DNA from: Arthrobacter sp. Soil764 | GTDB lineage: Bacteria > Actinomycetota > Actinomycetes > Actinomycetales > Micrococcaceae | Assembly: GCF_001428075.1 (NCBI RefSeq) | Contig: NZ_LMSI01000011.1 | Coordinates: 1-36,463, forward strand | Direction of reading: 5' to 3' | DNA: 36,463 bases | In this document: piece by piece, positions 32,687 to 36,463 of the stretch | How positions within the stretch are numbered: position 1 is the stretch's first letter | Layout of the letters: every line of letters starts with the position of its first letter | The notes under the pieces: generated by a model | What the model was told of the DNA's origin: nothing | Databases searched by the model: none | Seen by the model: the letters and a program-made list of their open reading frames with translations, nothing else | Program-made: the position numbers and the translations under genes

Positions 32687-34408
32687 ATGTCTGTCGATAC
32701 TGTGACCCACGACACCTCTGCCGTTGCTGGTCCCCTGACGCTCATCCATGCTGCCGACACCGCTCCCGGCTGGTGGCGCTCCGCCGTGATCTACCAGGTG
32801 TATCCCCGGTCGTTCCGCGACCTGAACGGCGACGGCGTCGGAGACCTCGCGGGAATCACCGAGGAACTGCCGCACCTCGCAGACCTGGGCGTCGATGCCG
32901 TGTGGCTCTCACCCTTTTACCGCTCCCCGCAGCGCGACGCCGGATACGACGTCAGCGACTACTGCGACGTGGACCCGATCTTCGGCACGCTCGGCGACTT
33001 CGACGTCATGATGGCTGAATCCCACCGGCTGGGCCTGAGGGTGATTGTGGACCTGGTGCCCAACCACTGCTCCGACCAGCACCCCGCGTTCCAGGCAGCC
33101 CTTGCTGCGCCGGCCGGAAGCCCCGAGCGGGACATGTTCATCTTCCGCGACGGAACGGGCCCCGACGGACAGGAACCGCCGAACAACTGGCAGTCCCACT
33201 TCGGCGGACCCGCCTGGACGCGGGTAGAAGGCACGGCTGGCCAGCCGGGCCAGTGGTACCTGCACCTCTTCGATTCCTCGCAGCCGGACTTCAACTGGGA
33301 CAACCCGGCCGTCCATGCCGAGTTCGAGCGTGTGCTTCGTTTCTGGCTGGACCGGGGCGTCTCCGGTTTCCGGGTGGATGTTGCCCATGCCCTGGTGAAG
33401 GCGCCGGGGCTGCCTGCTTGGGGCGGTCGCGCGGACGGCGGCAGCAGTGACGGCTACCCGGGCCACGAGGCACCCATGTTCGGCCAGCCCGCGGTCCATG
33501 ACATTTACCGTAACTGGCGGCTGATCCTGGACGAGTACGGCCCGGACCGCATCCTCTGCGCCGAGGCAAGCGTGGACCTCCACCGGTTGGCGCATTGGGT
33601 CCGGCCGGACGAGATGCACCAGGCGTTCAACTTTCCCTACCTTCATGCCGGCCTGGACGTCTACCGGCTGCGCTCGGTCATCACGGACTCCCTGACCGTC
33701 CTGGACGGCGTGGGCGCTCCGAGCACCTGGGTTCTCTCGAACCATGACGTGGTCCGCCACTCCACCCGGTTTGGCTACAACGGCCATGGTCCCCGCGACG
33801 GTGACGGCATCGGGGTGGCCGATCCCCAGCCGGATGAGGAACTGGGCCGGCGCCGCGCGGCTGCCGCTTCACTGTTCATGCTGGGCCTGCCCGGCGCCGC
33901 CTATCTCTACCAGGGCGAGGAGCTGGGGCTGCCGGATGGCATCGACATCCCCGGCCACCTGCGCCAGGATCCGACATTCGCGCGTACCGGGGGTCAGCGG
34001 CTTGGCCGTGACGGCTGCCGGGTGCCGCTGCCCTGGCGGGCCGGGGACAAGCACCTGGGCTTCAGCTCGGGCAGCGATCCCTGGCTGCCCATTCCTGCCT
34101 CGTTCGGCGGGCTGGCGCGGGACCTGCAGGCGGAGTCGCCGTCGTCGCACCTGTCCCTCTACCGCTCCGCTCTTGCCTGCCGCAGGGACCTGGACCTGGG
34201 CAGGGGTTCCCTGTCCTGGGCCGAGGACTGGTGCACCGGGTCCTCGCTGGGGTATGTGAACGGCACTACGCTGGTGCTTATGAACCTGAACCACGAGCCG
34301 CTGGAGATGCCCGCGGGCCGCGTCCTTGTCCGCAGTGACCTGTCAGGCACGGAAAGACTCCTGGCCTCGGGCGAGACAGCCTGGATCAGCATTCCTGCTG
34401 CAGACTGA
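32687..34408 (+). CDS. GH13 alpha-glucosidase
   Basis: A 573-residue glycoside hydrolase of family 13. Conserved regions are DLVPNH (about 122-127), GFRVDVAHAL with nucleophile Asp about 221, CAEASVD with acid/base Glu about 283, and VLSNHDVVRH with Asp about 354. SAVIYQVYPRSFRDLNGDGVGDLAGI at the start marks oligo-1,6/alpha-1,4-glucosidase types. There is no signal peptide, so it acts on imported maltose or isomaltose oligosaccharides in the cytoplasm; linkage preference is undetermined. I chose ATG 32687 over the in-frame ATG 32675 because the promoter geometry points there and no ribosome binding site is present for either. It is followed 2 bp later by its LacI regulator, which probably represses this operon. 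Confidence 0.94.
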   Translation: MSVDTVTHDTSAVAGPLTLIHAADTAPGWWRSAVIYQVYPRSFRDLNGDGVGDLAGITEELPHLADLGVDAVWLSPFYRSPQRDAGYDVSDYCDVDPIFGTLGDFDVMMAESHRLGLRVIVDLVPNHCSDQHPAFQAALAAPAGSPERDMFIFRDGTGPDGQEPPNNWQSHFGGPAWTRVEGTAGQPGQWYLHLFDSSQPDFNWDNPAVHAEFERVLRFWLDRGVSGFRVDVAHALVKAPGLPAWGGRADGGSSDGYPGHEAPMFGQPAVHDIYRNWRLILDEYGPDRILCAEASVDLHRLAHWVRPDEMHQAFNFPYLHAGLDVYRLRSVITDSLTVLDGVGAPSTWVLSNHDVVRHSTRFGYNGHGPRDGDGIGVADPQPDEELGRRRAAAASLFMLGLPGAAYLYQGEELGLPDGIDIPGHLRQDPTFARTGGQRLGRDGCRVPLPWRAGDKHLGFSSGSDPWLPIPASFGGLARDLQAESPSSHLSLYRSALACRRDLDLGRGSLSWAEDWCTGSSLGYVNGTTLVLMNLNHEPLEMPAGRVLVRSDLSGTERLLASGETAWISIPAAD

Positions 34409-34410
34409 CA

Positions 34411-35466
34411 ATGGCGGGCATCAAAGAAGTTGCCAGCCGGGCCGGTCTGTCCGTCGCCACCGTCTCCCGGGCGCTGAGCGGCAAGTCCAACGTCTCATCC
34501 CGGAGCCGCCGCCTTGCACAGGAGGCGGCGCGGGAACTCGGGTTCGTCCCGTCGTACCACGCGTCCAGCCTCGCGTCCGGACGGAACCACAACATTGGGC
34601 TGGTGGTACCGAACGTCCACCGATGGTACTTCTCCTCGGTCCTGGAGGGTGTTTCGGAAACCCTGCTGGACGCGGGCTATGACCTGACGCTGTACAACGT
34701 GGGCGAGCAGCCGGAGCACCGCAGCAGCATCCTGAATGACTTCCTGCTGCGGAAACGACTGGATGCCGTCATCGCGGTGGCACTGGTGCTCAGCGACGAG
34801 GAAATCGGCCAGTTGCTCGCCGTGCACCGTCCCATTGTGGGCATCGGAGGGGCGCTGCGTGGCGCTTCGACCATCAGAATCGACGACGAGGGCCTGGCCA
34901 TGATGGCCACACGGCACCTGATCGGGCTGGGCCATACCCGGATCGCCCATGTCACAGGGGACGCGGCCCTGAACCGCGACTTCAAGCTTCCGCAGCTCCG
35001 GCAAAAGGGGTTTGCTGCGGCAATGGCAGCCGCGGGACTGCCGCTGCGGCAGGAGTGGCAGGCGACGGCCGACTTCACCATTCAGGGCGCATATGCAGCG
35101 GGCCGCCGGCTGCTGGGAACTTCCACTGAACGCCCCACCGCAGTTTTTGCGGCGTCGGATGAGATGGCAGTGGGCATCATGCTCGCCGCGAGGGACTTCG
35201 GCCTTCAGGTCCCGCGGGATCTGTCCGTCGTGGGCATTGACGGGCACGAACTTGCAGAGACGTTCGGCCTGACCACCATCAGCCAGGATCCGAAGGGCCA
35301 GGGCAGGCTGGCGGCTGCCACCGCATTGGCTTTGCTGGACGGCCCCGGAGGACAGTCCGACGGCGGCGCGGCCGGGGATGGAGCGCGGGACCAGGAATAC
35401 CCAACAGAATTTGTGGTCAGGAGCAGCACCGCGGTGCCGCCGGACACAGCCGAGCACCGGGGTTAG
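34411..35466 (+). CDS. LacI-family repressor of the alpha-glucosidase operon
   Basis: A 351-residue LacI/GalR protein. The helix-turn-helix IKEVASRAGLSVATVSRALSGKSNVSSRSRRL (residues 4-35) and the hinge YHASSLASGRNHNIGLVVPNVHRWYFSSVLEG are clear, followed by the sugar-binding fold with LVGIGGALRG-type and AVFAASDEMAVGIMLAARDFGLQVPRDLSVVGIDG segments. Near the end is a Gly-rich insertion (GPGGQSDGGAAGDGARDQ). It starts 2 bp after the glucosidase stop with no good ribosome binding site, so it is probably coupled. Operator sites at 32642 and 32574 fit autoregulation, with a maltose-type sugar as inducer by inference. Confidence 0.93.
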   Translation: MAGIKEVASRAGLSVATVSRALSGKSNVSSRSRRLAQEAARELGFVPSYHASSLASGRNHNIGLVVPNVHRWYFSSVLEGVSETLLDAGYDLTLYNVGEQPEHRSSILNDFLLRKRLDAVIAVALVLSDEEIGQLLAVHRPIVGIGGALRGASTIRIDDEGLAMMATRHLIGLGHTRIAHVTGDAALNRDFKLPQLRQKGFAAAMAAAGLPLRQEWQATADFTIQGAYAAGRRLLGTSTERPTAVFAASDEMAVGIMLAARDFGLQVPRDLSVVGIDGHELAETFGLTTISQDPKGQGRLAAATALALLDGPGGQSDGGAAGDGARDQEYPTEFVVRSSTAVPPDTAEHRG

Positions 35467-35474
35467 GCAACGAG

Positions 35475-35990
35475 TTACCCCAGGGAGTCATCCGGGGCGT
35501 CCTCCGCTCCCATGAAGCGGGCATACCTGTCCAGGATCAGCGGCCAGGCCTCCGCGTACCCTTGGCGCGCGGCAGCAGGATCCTCGGCGCCCTCCCATCC
35601 TTCGTGGAAGACCCGGACTTCCGTTCCCGCGTCGACGGCGCGGAATACCACCAGGAGCTCAGTGGACCACAGCGCCGTGGTCCCGGGATGCCAGCTGGCG
35701 TGGAACGAGAGCGGCGGCTGCCAGTCATCAAGGGTTCCCCAGATACTGGTGCGGCCGTCGTCTGCGGTTTCGAGGATCAGGTTCTCTTCAAACTCGACGT
35801 ATGAGCCTGCACCATAGACACCATGCTGGTCCAAGGGCCACCACAAGTGGGTGTGGTCGGTAAAGCCAGCGAAAGCCCGGGCAACGGGGCCAGGGACAAC
35901 GACGGTGTTCATCACCGGTTCCAGGGGATCAGTTGCCCGCTGTCCAGCGTCGTCAAAAGGATCCTGTGCGTGGCTGAAGATGCTGCTCAT
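35475..35990 (-). CDS. SRPBCC (AHSA1-like) domain protein
   Basis: A 171-residue protein with the START/Bet v1-like fold seen in AHSA1 proteins: MNTVVVPGPVARAFAGFTDHTHLWWP near the start, then SFHASWHPGTT and VFRAVDAGTEVRVFHEGWEG, and the final helix AEAWPLILDRYARFMG. The fold binds hydrophobic ligands; no enzyme role is known for this group. The start at 35990 (MSSIFSHAQDP) is chosen over an upstream ATG at 36077, which would add 29 residues (MFNYSAARTQPLLLAAC...) unlike the family. No ribosome binding site is seen; TAAAGT about 8 nt upstream may be a -10 for a leaderless message. It converges with the LacI gene, whose stop is 8 bp away. Confidence 0.85.
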   Translation of the reverse strand: MSSIFSHAQDPFDDAGQRATDPLEPVMNTVVVPGPVARAFAGFTDHTHLWWPLDQHGVYGAGSYVEFEENLILETADDGRTSIWGTLDDWQPPLSFHASWHPGTTALWSTELLVVFRAVDAGTEVRVFHEGWEGAEDPAAARQGYAEAWPLILDRYARFMGAEDAPDDSLG

Positions 35991-36089
35991 GGGGAAATAC
36001 TTTACCGGCGTAATCCTGCGGAGGCGGCACGCAGCCAGGAGGAGGGGCTGGGTGCGCGCAGCTGAGTAGTTAAACAAGTGCTTAAAGTA

Positions 36090-36123
36090 GTAGGACCCTG
36101 ACGTTCCGTTGTCAGGGTCCTAC
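36090..36123 (-). terminator. rRNA operon terminator
   Basis: GTAGGACCCTGAC (36090-36102) pairs perfectly with GTCAGGGTCCTAC (36111-36123) over an 8-nt loop. On the minus strand it is followed by TACTTTAAG. It lies just after 5S rRNA, where rrn operons end. Confidence 0.85.
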
Positions 36124-36132
36124 TTAATGTGT

Positions 36133-36250
36133 GTCCGGCGGTGACCTACTCTCCCACACCCTCCCGGGTGCAGTACCATCGGCGCTGTGGGTCTTAGCTT
36201 CCGGGTTCGGAATGGGACCGGGCGTTTCCCCCACGCTATGACCGCCGTAA
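36133..36250 (-). rRNA. rrf: 5S ribosomal RNA
   Basis: Read on the minus strand it contains GCGGTCATAGCGTGGGGG, CCGGTCCCATTCCGAACCC, GGAAGCTAAGACCCACAGCG and GGGAGAGTAGGTCACCGCCG, the conserved 5S sequence of actinobacteria. About 118 nt; the exact ends are estimated from helix I. Confidence 0.95.
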
Positions 36251-36423
36251 CCCTTGTACCCGTCACCAACCCGTGGGGGTGGTGTGGGAAAACTGTGGTT
36301 ACAACATTGTGGTGTTGTTATTCAGTTGTGTTGGTTCCGTTCAACCATTCCCCGGGTGCCGGGGGTTGTTGGTTGGGAACCACATAGTGGACGCAAGCAG
36401 AGTTTTGTATATGTCTGTGTGGT

Positions 36424-36463
36424 GTAAGTTGTTGGCCTATTAGTACCGGTCAGCTTCACGAGT
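36424..36463 (-). rRNA. rrl: 23S ribosomal RNA, 3' end only (continues past window)
   Basis: Minus-strand sequence from the window edge reads CTCGTGAAGCTGACCGGTAC then TAATAGGCCAACAACTTACACC, the conserved 23S 3' terminus. The end near 36424 is approximate. The 173 bp to 5S are spacer with no tRNA seen. Confidence 0.9.

Noticed and set aside
36187..36387. A 66-codon plus-strand frame at the right edge
   Set aside because: It lies within the 5S rRNA gene and the 23S-5S spacer on the opposite strand.
1..36463. Mobile elements, prophage or a genomic island
   Set aside because: No transposase, integrase, phage gene, terminal repeat or compositional break was seen. The single tRNA at 24677-24753 is not followed by an integrase or a visible repeat of its 3' end.

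Overview
The window looks like chromosomal DNA of a high-GC Gram-positive bacterium of the Arthrobacter/Pseudarthrobacter type (Micrococcales). The basis is the strong G/C preference at third codon positions, GTG starts, DUF4193 and DUF4032 genes, an EF-G-like second elongation factor, a tandem glycine riboswitch of actinobacterial style and leaderless-looking starts. This assignment is by recognition only, with no database search. I see no insertion sequence, integrase, phage gene, CRISPR array or compositional island, so most of the window is ordinary metabolism and housekeeping. The interest lies mainly in the control regions.

Layout, left to right. (1) 1-5006, minus strand: a glycine/serine unit with a promoter, a tandem glycine riboswitch, gcvP, gcvT, a 396-bp structured gap and the start of sdaA. 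gcvH is not between gcvT and sdaA. (2) 5053-7309: a divergent TetR regulator and drug-efflux MFS pair around a perfect 26-bp palindrome. (3) 7344-10685: dps, an amino-acid permease with an operator-flanked promoter, a secreted AMIN-like protein and a DUF4193 protein. (4) 10778-20566: the L-arabinose locus. araB-araD-araA and a LacI-type regulator run on the minus strand, divergent from a ChvE/MmsA/MmsB-type monosaccharide ABC importer. The shared intergenic region holds two identical operators in opposite orientation. (5) 20622-24608: EF-G2-like GTPase and an MFS transporter in one transcription unit, then a ChaB/Rho-N protein. (6) 24677-25788: tRNA-Thr(TGT) and a membrane-anchored DsbA-like thiol oxidoreductase. 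(7) 25889-31124, plus strand: otsA-otsB (trehalose synthesis), a stand-alone MsmK/UgpC-type sugar-importer ATPase with a complex leader, and a DUF4032 kinase-like protein. (8) 31128-35990: an FAD-linked 2-hydroxyacid oxidase, divergent from a GH13 alpha-glucosidase and its LacI regulator, then an SRPBCC-fold protein. (9) 36090-36463, minus strand: the end of an rRNA operon (23S 3' end, 5S, terminator).

How the genes work together. The gcv/sda genes form a glycine to serine to pyruvate route under glycine sensing. The arabinose locus joins uptake to the isomerase-kinase-epimerase path into the pentose phosphate pathway under one LacI repressor. The alpha-glucosidase with its own LacI repressor, the shared sugar-importer ATPase and the trehalose genes form a loose cluster for glucoside use and storage. 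Start sites were adjusted from the longest open frames where a ribosome binding site, promoter geometry or family N-terminus argued for it, and this is stated in each entry.
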